From positions 39,263 through 103,262 of the forward strand of contig JAJKFJ010022318.1 in the NCBI GenBank assembly GCA_027382625.1: a DNA stretch of 64,000 nt, given 5' to 3'. Shown here piece by piece: positions 26,501-35,997 of this stretch. This DNA comes from Tetmemena sp. SeJ-2015 (lineage: Eukaryota > Ciliophora > Spirotrichea > Sporadotrichida > Oxytrichidae). The notes beneath the pieces are model-generated. The model saw nothing but the letters and a program-made list of their open reading frames with translations, searched no databases and was not told where the DNA came from. A program made the position numbers and the translations under genes. Position 1 is the first letter of the stretch; every line of letters starts with the position of its first letter.

Positions 26501-26809
26501 TTTTCTATGTTATTTTTAACCAGATTCTCACTAAATATTTCCAAAATCAGTGAGTTGATCAATAAATAAATCATTATTTAAGTAAATGAAATGGAACTTT
26601 ATTCCAGTACTCTTTTATTCTGTGGAGGACAGTAATTAGTAATATCTCACTCTTCATTTTTATATTATGTTTAGGTACAACAATTGAAGAGAGCAAACTA
26701 GCATGACATCTTTTAGCAATTTTCAATACTTGTGCAGCTGAGATCGAATTAAAAGTAGCAAGCCCACACTAAGTAAACCAAATTACTCTAATTCTAAATT
26801 AGGTTGTGA

Positions 26810-26985
26810 ACAAGGGAAGCTAATACCTATACCTTACTCAATCTAGAGAGGAGGATTATCTAAATAAAGGTCATACTCTCGATCATCAAGCAAATAAGAA
26901 TAGTGCGATTAAAAAACGCAGACGATGGACATCAATCACTCCAAAAAGAATAAAATGAACAGTAGACTAAGTTCAATGCAGTTTA
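26810..26985 (+). CDS. possible short plus-strand MDS
   Basis: A plus-strand ciliate-code frame (TQSREEDYLNKGHTLDHQAN then KKRRRWTSITPKRIK) ends at TGA near 26957. A second frame starting ATG 26927 also looks coding-like. Short, and which frame is real is unclear. Confidence 0.3.
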
Positions 26986-26999
26986 AGTACCATTTGTCT

Positions 27000-29900
27000 T
27001 ATTCAAACAGCAATGATAAATAAATAATTGAAAAAGTATTTTGCATTTAAAATTGTCTTCTTTTTTGAAGAAATCAATATTACGTTACAAAAAGTCGAAT
27101 ATGGCATTTTAACTTACTATCTTAACCTGAGAATCTGCTTATCCCTTTCTTGGGCTATCCTGATAGCTCTCTCCTAACTCTTCTCCTTGTCAATGATGTC
27201 CAGCTTCTTCTTGAACTCTAATCTCCGCATCCTCTCTCTGGCTTTCCTTATGTCGCCCTCCTTTAGCTTTCTCTCCTCTTACTGGAGCATGAAGTGGTGC
27301 CGCTAGTCACTTAAGTACTCATAGACTAAATGGACAGATGGATTTAACTTTATTACTCTCTCACTGCATTTTCAGAGCGGTCAAGCTTCCTAAGCATGGT
27401 GTCTAACTTAGTCTGCCTATTGTACTCCTCCTCATCTTTCCTCTGAGTCTGCTAATCAATCAACTCTTGTCGCTTGGATCGCTGCTAGTTCACTAATTTG
27501 TTGATGTCTCTCTACAGCGAATGCATCCTCTTCTGCAGATTCAACTCCTTCTCAGTGAACTACACTATCATTCAATTTGCAAGATCAGTAAGAGCAAATT
27601 CTATCTAGAACATGCATATATAAAGAGGCAATATGATCTCCTCCCACTGACTCACTTTGCGTTAATGGACTTTATGCTTGCGAGACAGCGCATCATCATT
27701 TATCTATTGCAGATGGTGAATCTTCTCCTCCTTAGCTTGCTTCGCTCTTTCTTCTGTGTTGGAGAATCTGACCTCTATGCTTGACATGAGATTGATAGTC
27801 TCCATGACCTCCATCTCGTCCCGCTCTGAGATAAATCGCTGTTAATTCTTCCTCTTCCTCCTTTCCTACTCTTCCCTCTGCTTTATCTCCTCAAGCCACT
27901 CACTCATATATAGTAATAGTAATAACTCACTATATATTACTATAAGCCTAAGTTGCTCGAGTTCTTGAATTCTCTTCTCAGCTTTATCAGTTTTGCGTTT
28001 GAGTCTTTCTAGTTGCTTCTCTATCTTGTGCTGCTGCTCCTTCTCCAGCTTGCCCTTGATTTGAACTATCTTAGCATCTCTTCAACTAAAAGGCATATCT
28101 ATATTTATTTGGGATTCTCTGGTCTTGCTGTTCAGAAGAGAGCCTTCCCCTCGCTGTCTTTGCTATATATGAAGGCTAGAGAGAAACTAATAGGCATTAT
28201 ATTCTATTGCTTGACAAACTATTTGATCTGAAGCTAAGCCCTTTCTAGCCGCTGTTTGATGAGTTCCAGTTTCTGCGTCCTGTTGAACTCATCCTTTATC
28301 TTCAGAAGTATTTCTTAAAAGTAATGAACTTTGCAATGACAGTATTTAGTAATTAGTATTGAGGTTTGGGCCTTGAACTTGTTCTTTTCATGCTGCTGCT
28401 GCAGCTCTGATTGGATACTCTCGTCCAGGATCAGCCCAGTTAGGAAAAAGGAACTTGAGTCTACTGAAGAGGTGACTGCTGCTAAGTCCTGTTGTTTGGA
28501 GATAAGCCAAGTGGACTCAAATTTTCAATATAGAGTTTAAAAAATGAATGATTGATAGCATTATTGTAAACTCAAATTGACGTTGGAGGTGTATCCAGTT
28601 CTGTTAAGAGTAGATCCAAAGCCTTTGGCCTTGAGTTGTGGAGAAGCCTGTTAGCTAAAGTATCCTACTGGCTGAGGGGCTCTTGAAGCATTAAACTCTT
28701 TTGAAATTATTGAATATGAAAATTAGAAGTAGCATTTGAGCCAAAGTGGATGGCAGTTAGATTGGCAGTCTCTCTTTTGTTAGCTAGCATCAGGTTGAGT
28801 TTGCCTGAACCTCCAAATGCAGAGCCACCAGACACTTAACTGGCTCCTAAGTTGGTGCTTCCTCCTATAAATTAAAATTCGAATCATCTTATTGAAAACT
28901 TAATCTCTATCGTTGTCTAATTGAACCCTCCCGCAGCATGTGGAAAGCCCTTGGGCCCAGGGGGTGAAACGATTACTGACTTGGAAAGGTCTTTGCTTAG
29001 TTTAGGAAACCTGCCTCCTACTTAGCTGCCTTGAGCTCCCACTCCAAGTGAGGACACGAACTGATTGGGTTGACTATTCTTAGCATTGAATGCGTTACTC
29101 CTTGCTGTTGCACTCTTTGAAAGCAAATTGTTGTTAGCCTACCTGATTAAAATGGCATCCTAATAAACTATGATACTGCTTTTAAATGATTTCGTCTCTG
29201 GCCATTTCCATCTCTATAAGCTTCAATCAGATAATCATTCCATGAAAATAGGTCTCTTCAATTAGTTAATATGGATTCTTACTGATTCTCCTCCTCTCTT
29301 CTAGGAGACGGTTGAGAGTATCTATCAAGCTGTGTTAGTAGTGCTTGAATCTTAGCTTTATAACATCCTCGTCTAGGCCTCTCTTTACAAAGTCCTATCG
29401 CTCTCTATATATCCAATTACACCACCAATCCATAAAAAGTCAGAACCAAAATTCCAAACACCCGAAAACTGGAAAAACTTGGGACAAAAAGCAAAGGCTT
29501 TCCACTTATCTTATTTCTTGAGAATCTTTGATCCACCCTTTTTCATTTCAGCATCAAGGGTACTTACTTCTTTTGGCACTCGTCCTTCGAGACTCCTAAG
29601 TTTTCCATGGCCTGCCTCATCCTTGGTGAGTCAAAATCAAAGTCTATCTTTGCCAGTTGCTTCACATTTTTTAGCTCTCTCACATCGTTCCTGATTATTA
29701 TTTTCTTCTCCTCTACTTCCTCGTCCACTTCAAACTTCTTCTTAAATATAAAGAGCATTAAATTTATTCTATGCATCCTTCTTCTTTGGCTTGGAGATTA
29801 TTGTAGATTGAGCCTAGAATTAGGAGCTATGCGGTGTGGGGTCAAATGAGTATGCGTTATTGCGAGGGGATGAGCCACTCTGGTCGAAATAGTCGTCCAT
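27000..29900 (-). CDS. coiled-coil protein with Gly/Phe-containing middle region (multi-MDS)
   Basis: Starts at ATG 29900-29898 (MDDYFDQSGSSPRNNAYSF). An IES at 29735-29777 is followed by a charged segment ending DSPRMRQAMENLGVSKDEC, a GTAAGT intron donor near 29567, and an exon with RGLDEDVIKLRFKHYQHSLI (29.4 kb). The middle (29.1-28.75 kb) is Gly/Ser/Pro-rich with GGSAFGGSGKLN. A long Glu/Lys/Gln coiled coil runs from about 28.45 to 27.13 kb. The 3' end is uncertain: after ILRLRQ near 27125 the sequence turns AT-rich, and the next in-frame TGA (27005-27003) follows non-coding-looking sequence. The spaced FG-like units are too few to call a nucleoporin. A structural or ciliary coiled-coil protein is the likeliest reading. 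Confidence 0.55.
29735..29777 (-). other. IES, 43 bp, pointer AAGAAGAAG
   Basis: The 9-bp pointer (CTTCTTCTT on +) is at 29735-29743 and 29778-29786. Removal joins ISKPKKK to FEVDEEVEEKK. It is the longest pointer seen here at a non-scrambled junction. A trinucleotide repeat pointer can slip by one codon without breaking the frame. Confidence 0.8.
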
Positions 29901-30076
29901 TAATGCAATAATTTAATCAACAGAGACTCAATACAACAAGCTTATAATTTAACTCGCTTTATTCCTTCCACCAATAATCAAAATAAGAGATGAACATATT
30001 CGGAGCATAGACTAGTGGTTGGTTGATTGGTGGGATGGGTGGAATTAAATTGAATAATTAAAATAGAGATTAGAAA

Positions 30077-32624
30077 ATGTCAACTTCCGCAGCCAGCAGC
30101 ACCGCCTCCACTGCCCAGCATGTGGCTCGCTTCTTGGAGCACGAACATGCAGATGTTAAGTACCTCAAGCGAGACGACATCGGCATCGTCCTCTCTCGAG
30201 CCCTCTCAGAGACCTAACCCCAAATGCACATAAATATTACTTATTATCAGAGGAGACTATCCACATATAGGACAGCTTATTATATGGTTTACCTTGCTCA
30301 GCCAAGCAAGCCAATTGAGTTCTTTGCTAAGTTCCTGCTAAACCATTCCAAAACTCAGAAGAAGTCCCTCGCTGTAAGTTATGAAAATATCGCAAACCAT
30401 TATCAGCGGAATAAAAGTCTTTATTCAAACTGCTCTCATATTTCAAGTGAAAAGTGAAACTTAACTCTTTGGATGATAGGAGAAAGAAAGAGAGAAGTAG
30501 GCCAAGGAGTTGAGAGACCGCCACCGCTACTTCGTAATGGCCAAGCAAGCTGAGCTGGAGGAGCTCGCCAAGGAGAACAGAGCCAAGCAGAAGAAGCAGG
30601 ATGAGTTCTACCAACTCCTAGAGAAATCCACTGACCTTGCAGACAACTTAAATAATAAAAATAATATTTTCTTTTTATTTTATTTTATTCTTATTTTAAT
30701 TATTATTATATTTATTGGACGAGTTGGCAGAGTATTTGCATGAGTTCACTGGAGCAACCGGGGTGTATATTGGCAAGTTGATCCAGCCCAGAAGGGATAT
30801 TGGCGATGATGATGACGATAGAGCCCACATCGATAACGATAACCCGAAGGTGGTGTGGTACACCCACTCTAGCAAGAACCAGGAGTTCATGAAGGGCAAC
30901 ATCCTCAAGGTAGACCAGGGTGTAACGCACAAGGTCTTCGATGCCCCCAAGTCAGCAGCTCAAGAGGAGCAAGTGGATGAGGAGGGAAACCCAATTCCTC
31001 AAGCTCCTAAGTCAACTGATATCTTGGACACTCAGCACCACGTCTTCGTGAGGGAGGTAGTACGCGAACCTAAAATCCACTTCTTCAAAGTCCCTCGCCT
31101 GGGTTCCTACCTGGCTGTCCCTCTGGTTTACAACTCGTGCATGTTTGACGACGCTCTGGACCAATCAGTGGCTGACTACTTCGCAATGATGAAGGCAAAG
31201 GAAGATCAGGAGAAGCAGAAGCATGACTACGAGGAGGAGCAGAACAAGATTAGGGAGGAGAAGGAGAAACTGGGAGAGTACTATGACCCACCTGAACCCA
31301 GAGAGTGGGACCCCATCCTAGAGAGACCCTTCCAAACTTTCGAAGAGCAGTATGTAAACATAGCATACTGTGAATAAGAGAAGTTCTCTCAGTTTATTAA
31401 CGGCTTTAGTGTGCCTTGACACCATGGGATAGGATCGTGAGTTCACAGACACTGAGCGTCGCCTAGCTCTACAGACAGTGATAAACTTCAGAGAGATATG
31501 GGAGCGCACAGAGCAGGAGAACTTGACTAGAGACCGCAACCGAAAGATCAAAATCATGGAGATAGATAAGGAGTTCGTAGATGGAGGAGAAGCTCATAAA
31601 CTCATAGAAGAGGAAGAGAAAAACCTAGAGGAGCAACTCTAAGCCTACATGGGTTAGCACTTAGGACCTGATGGGCAGCAGCTGCCTATCGATGAAGAGG
31701 TGAAGGACTTATTTATGAAGCAGGCTAGACTTACCTTCATTGGAAAGCTATTGAGAGAGCGAGTAGAATGGCAGAAGAGCATCAAACGCCTAACAAAGTA
31801 CAAGGTGCTCAAGATGCCTAGAGTCATGCAAAGTCTTTTCTACTTCTTTAATGAAATGCAAGTGTACCTTATAGTATATGCATATATTCTTAGGATATAA
31901 GAGAGAGCAGGTTTGTGAGAAGGGAACCAATAAATTCTTCTGGAAGGTAGCCAAGCAGCATCTTAACAAAGAGTTCTTCCAAAGACTACTCATAAAGTCT
32001 CTTTTATTATCCATTTCAATTATATTGAGACTGTCTGACTTATCGGTACTTGGCCCAAGAGAGGAACACTTCCCCCGTTATCAAACCTTGAACTTCATAG
32101 AGAGAAACATCGAAGGAGTGGTTGCTGAAGAAGTAGATTCCTACAACCTCACTCTTGGAAAGATGTTCAAGTGGCTGCAGCTAGCGATCAAGACTCGCAA
32201 GGAGGATGTGACTCGCCGTAAAGCCAACGACAAGAAGCAGCGTGAATTTAGAGAGGCGCAGATCGCACTCTCCAAGCGCAGAGAGGAGCAATATGAGAAG
32301 GATCTGAGAGACGCATAGACTAAATTCGCAGAGGACCACAGAGAGGAGATTGATGCTTACAACTCATACCAAACTTAGCTTAACGATAAGGGGATAGAGC
32401 AGCTAGAGGAAGAGGGTGTGTAGCCTGTTCCCTTGGTGGAGTTTAACTAAGCAGAGTGGATGAACCAGTGGGTGCACGACAACCCTTAAGTAGTAATTCC
32501 AGAGCCACTGCCAGAGGAGAAGGACAACGACTGGTACATGACCAAGGAGGAAGAGGACTACATCATCGCCCTCTACTTCCAGGCTAAGGAGCAAACTCAG
32601 GTCCAGCAGCCACCAGGCAAATGA
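30077..32624 (+). CDS. DPY30/GAF-domain axonemal protein, radial spoke protein 2-like
   Basis: Start ATG 30077. Residues about 20-60 form a DPY30-type dimerisation motif (LSRALSETYLAQPSKP then an EFFAKFLLNHS helix), complete only after the IES at 30215-30289 is removed. A coiled coil follows, interrupted by the IES at 30658-30711, then a GAF-like region (EYLHEFTGATGVYIGKL through HHVFVREVVREPKIHFFKVP and LGSYLAVPLVY), then Glu/Lys-rich helices to TGA 32622-32624. About 750 residues. DPY30 plus GAF plus coiled coil matches flagellar radial spoke protein 2, which supports a role in the cilium; other DPY30-domain spoke proteins are possible. Introns: one starting GTAAGT near 30376, and 25 nt at about 31352-31376. 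TAG/TAA as Gln is common. No other gene shares this strand nearby. Confidence 0.65.
30215..30289 (+). other. IES, 75 bp, pointer TA
   Basis: TA at 30215-30216 and 30290-30291. Removal joins GAG ACC TAC CTT GCT and completes the DPY30 motif. The 5' end reads TAACCCCAAA, the 3' end GGTTTA, a weak inverted similarity. Confidence 0.85.
30658..30711 (+). other. IES, 54 bp, pointer TTA
   Basis: TTA at 30658-30660 and 30712-30714. Almost pure A/T interior. Removal joins LADNL to LDELAEYLHEF. Confidence 0.85.
31861..31891 (+). other. probable short IES, 31 bp, pointer AG
   Basis: AG at 31861-31862 and 31892-31893. Removal joins FFNEMQ to GYKREQVCE in frame; without it the frame meets TGA. No canonical GT-AG intron gives the right phase. 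The 2-bp pointer makes this less certain. Confidence 0.5.
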
Positions 32625-32814
32625 ACCACCACCTTCAATCCATTGAAGAAGAAATATAGTTTTCATTATTCTAAGTTAAGCGTTTTATAAAGTAGAAGAT
32701 ATCTACTCTCATAAATAGAGGGAGACACAATATAATGTAAAAGTGTTTTTAATAGAAACTGATCAGCATGACACATTTAGAATGATAATGAAGCAGAGAG
32801 AGAGAGAGAGATAC

Positions 32815-33235
32815 TCATTTAATTAGGAAATCCGCCACGATTGAGAAGTGGTCGCTGGGAATTAAGGGATGGGGCAGGCATAGAATGTTATCCTTCAGGT
32901 ATTTGTTGAATGAGGGCAAGTCTAGCACCCTCACCACTTCCATTCCTTCGCCTTGAATTATAAATTGATCATCATCATCATCATCATCATCATTCAATAC
33001 TTTATTTTTGTCCTTGGTAGAAAATGTAGTCCACAGCTAGTTTGATATTGGTGAAGGAAGTGAAGCAAGGCTCCTTGGTGAAGATACTCATGCGCTTCAG
33101 CCACTCCCTCAAGTCCAAGTCGGGTGCATACCACTTCAAGCCTCCGTAGATTTCCTTCACATCTGGCTTGTAGAAGCTGAGAGTTCTCATGGGGTCCAGC
33201 TTCTTAGCGTCCTAATAAATTTGCTTCTCATTCTA
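32815..33235 (-). CDS. C-terminal MDSs of a CCR4/Angel-type EEP nuclease
   Basis: The minus-strand frame from about 33235 reads KKLDPMRTLSFYKPDVKEIY, then KEPCFTSFTNIKLAVDYIFY. After the IES at 32951-33011 is removed it continues GEGMEVVRVLDLPSFNKYL and PHPLIPSDHFSIVADF, ending at TGA 32817-32815. The lDYIFY segment and the PSDHFSIVAdF motif, whose His is catalytic in the family, are the classic end of endonuclease/exonuclease/phosphatase (EEP) domains. It lacks the N-terminal two thirds of the domain, which is present 2.8 kb away at 36.0-38.0 kb on the same strand; the two parts complement each other without overlap. Confidence 0.75.
32951..33011 (-). other. IES, 61 bp, pointer CAAGG, carrying a GAT microsatellite
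   Basis: Pointer (CCTTG on +) at 32951-32955 and 33012-33016. Removal joins DYIFYQG to EGMEVV. Inside lies a run of (CAT/GAT) repeats at about 32969-32994. Confidence 0.85.
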
Positions 33236-33289
33236 TCCCTCTGTTATCAACTCTAAAATTTAAAATGCATTTTCATTAAGTAAGAGAAA

Positions 33290-34051
33290 TTATTTATACA
33301 TAAAATTTGTAAACTCTTAGACTACATTTAACTCTTCTGGGAGAGTAGAGCTACTAAAGCAGTCCAAATAATCAGCAGGGAAAAGTCCTTTCCCATTCTT
33401 GCTCTAGTTCAAGTAGAGTGTGCTAAAGTAATCTTCAAACTACACACTTGATAAATTAAGAGTAGGTGGTTGAGTAGATTTTGAGAGTAGGCTGACTTGA
33501 AAGCACCAGCTTCGTTCTTAAGTTTAAGGAATTGCCTCTCCTTCATTTCAAGCACTCGCTTTAGACTCTTACCCTGCTCCTTCATATGCTTTGTGACAGT
33601 CCTATCTACTTCCTCAATAATACCTTGGCAGGCCTCTGCCCTGGGGCGCTTCTACTTCATAGAGATCATGTTGTGAGGCAGCAGGTGAGTCAGCTTAAAT
33701 TAGAGAGGCTTGCCAGTGGCTTAATCGAAGGACAGCTCCATTCGAGAGTTACAAAGAATTATCAAACTCTGATAAAAGAGAAACTAGGAGTGAAATATAC
33801 ATGTGCATTTATTTGAAATGCTTTGAGAGTATTGGATTTCTGCAAACCACTCAGCAATGCGTGTATATTCATTCAATGAAGGAGCACAGTCCAAGGTGTG
33901 GCACGTCCTCTGTAGAGTCTACACACTCAACTTACTCAATCATTCATGTATATTATAGAGCAGAATGACTTGATTATAATTTATTTTCCACTTGTGTGTA
34001 ATACTCTTTGAGTTAGTTCATAGCATCAGTGCAAAGCTTCAACTGAGCCAT
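33290..34051 (-). CDS. unknown helical protein, possibly BAR-like (multi-MDS)
   Basis: ATG 34051-34049 opens MAQLKLCTDAMNQLKEYYTQ. After an AT-rich interruption come SVQTLQRTCHTLDCAPSLNE, then ELSFDQATGKPLQF, a long basic helix (TVTKHMKEQGKSLKRVLEM) and a segment with FEDYFSTLYLNQ and PADYLDCFSSSTLPEELNV near 33.4-33.3 kb. The long amphipathic helices suggest a BAR/IMD-like fold, but that is inference. The stop is not fixed: the open frame appears to run towards the EEP C-terminal MDS at 33.23 kb, so an intron or MDS end must intervene if the genes are separate. Confidence 0.45.
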
Positions 34052-34339
34052 CTTCACATCTCAAATTTAAGAATTGCTTGTTAATAAGAATAATCTTAGA
34101 GATTTATGTCAAGTATTTGACCAGAAATGATTCAAATATGAGAAATAGAAACCTAAAATACCATAATTCAACGCAAATAAAAGGAGAAAGAGAACAAAAA
34201 TCCTGCTTATGTAGGAAAGATTTGCCAGATTTGGCTTATGGAGTGCGAAAAAGAGAGTGGGAGGGAATCCTTAGAAATTATGGTTAAGATTATTCATATA
34301 TATAAGCGAGTGATCAAAAGAGCTTCTCGTCCTTAATTA

Positions 34340-34570
34340 CAAACACTTTCAAACTAAGGCTCATAATCTCTCATCGCGCTAATTATAGCTTGGACTGGAT
34401 GAGTTCTGGAGTGAAGGAGGAGACTCATGTTTACTTCTTAAATATAGCACCACTTCAAATGCATCGTTAACATTAAGGTCCTTTATACTTAGAGAGATTC
34501 GAGCCCTTACTAAACGATTGAGTCTGCTTATTTTCCCAAAAAGAGAAAAGATGAGATTTATTCTAGCTTC
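34340..34570 (-). CDS. isolated MDS, unknown protein segment
   Basis: The minus-strand frame is open for about 70 codons and reads FGKISRLNRLVRARISLSIK, then NVNDAFEVVLYLRSKHESPP and a Ser/Asn-rich end. GC is raised above the flanks. It may belong to the tRNA-binding-domain gene just upstream on the same strand or to the gene starting at 34051. No join found. Confidence 0.4.
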
Positions 34571-34984
34571 TCAGTCCTCTTCCTTTTGCCTTATTAAGGT
34601 TCACTCTTTCGCATTCCACTCCAAAGAATTTGACCAAATGAGTCTCGATTTATAGCCTTTTTGGTTAAAATTGGATTCTATTTACAGTTATAGGTTGTCA
34701 CTGAGTATTTATTTTATCAGTCGGCTCTCAGTAGCAGCGCTTGTCGAAAAGGGAGTTCACAAAAATAGGCCCTTGAGATGTCGCTAGGGAAAGGTTCAGA
34801 AACGTCGCCACTCCCCTTTTATTTATTCTTAGGTATTTAAAGAGCGTCTTTAGCTTTTGGTTAATGAATAATTGAATACATGATTGCAAATATTGTGAGA
34901 TTGGTTTGTTAGAGTCTTCTCATTAAACTACCTCAGAGATGAGAGACATGTGTCAATCCAAAAAGTAAGAGTGTTCAAAAATGT

Positions 34985-35600
34985 ATCCATCATTCATTCA
35001 TCTATACTGTATTGAATGTCGGAACTATGAGGGATGACTGGAGGGAGCTCGAGAGTTACTCTCTCGCCTATGCGAGTCCCTTAAGGAGCTTTGAGTAGTT
35101 CTACCTTGGAATAGTCCTCAGTGGCTGTGTTTACGAACATTCCCCTCGAAGTTACCTATCCAAGCTTCTTAGGTCTAACGTTAGCTATCTTCTACAAATA
35201 TAGTCATTTCATTTCGACTCTCTCTATTTATAAGCTATGATAAGAATGAGTCCTTGGTCGAGAATTTAAATTAGCAATTATAATAATCATCATCATCTAT
35301 GTTAGTGGTTTGAATTTGCTGCTGTGTGAAGATGCCTCTCCAAGAGGCTCCAACGATTCTTGGCTCAGGCTCTCCAATATCAATCTCCACCTTGTACAGC
35401 TTGTCCGAATCGGGCTAAGCCACCACAGATGTGATCTAGCCAACTCTCAGTTCAAAACTCTTGAATTTCTCAGCCGCTTAAAGCCACTCGCTCTATGAAA
35501 GTTCGCTCTCTTGGTTTCTCTATTCATGTTCCTGACTGCGAGGGACCTCTTCTGCCCTTAGGATTTCGGCTCCTTATTCGTCTGTGAACACAGATTATAG
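34985..35600 (-). CDS. tRNA-binding-domain (EMAP II/Arc1p-like) protein segment
   Basis: Minus-strand frames read AAEKFKSFELRVGQITSVV, PDSDKLYKVEIDIGEPEPR (35.5-35.35 kb) and, after an interruption, NVRPKKLGQVTSRGMFVNTA, DYSKVELLKAPQGTRIGERV (35.2-35.05 kb). This is the OB-fold tRNA-binding domain of EMAP II, Arc1p, AIMP1 and the C-termini of some Met- and Tyr-tRNA synthetases: the LRVG start, the PdaDkLY motif and the SrGM motif are all present. An acidic, Gln-rich stretch precedes it, with a likely intron acceptor (TTCACAG) near 35590. No synthetase catalytic domain is visible nearby, so an Arc1p/AIMP1-like cofactor is likelier. It lies between the two parts of the EEP nuclease gene. Confidence 0.75.
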
Positions 35601-35997
35601 CATTTAAAACTAGATAACAATATAATTCTAATCAAATACATAACCATATACATACACATTAATATCTATTAAGTTTTTTTTTAGATTAGTCTTGTTGCAT
35701 TTTGTGAATCGATGTTTGAAATTTATTTGAGAGTGCTAGCACCCTGATATTATTACAAAAAATTAAACTATTATTAAATATTGCTGCCACTACTTATAAT
35801 TATCACCAGATGATCATCCCTAATAGAAGACAACCTCCCTAAATGGAGTTCAGCAAAAGTTATATCGCAAACATTATTAACATCAGAATCATCATACAAA
35901 CACACAAATAAGATATCCCTAGTTATTTTTAAACAGACTTTAGAAATACTTGAATTAAGGGAATTAATTTGCGGAAAAAGTCATTTCATGATTATGT

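Noticed and set aside
28750..29100. FG-nucleoporin
   Set aside because: Only a couple of FG units in a Gly/Ser-rich stretch; the rest is long coiled coil without nucleoporin landmarks.
30215..30225. TAACCCCAAA at an IES end as a telomere (C4A4/C4A2) remnant or TBE transposon end
   Set aside because: Only one partial unit; no tandem repeat and no transposase frame nearby. Chance is the simpler explanation.
31352..31376. IES in the radial-spoke-like gene
   Set aside because: The 25-nt segment begins GTAAAC and ends AAG with the correct phase, so a small spliceosomal intron explains it better.
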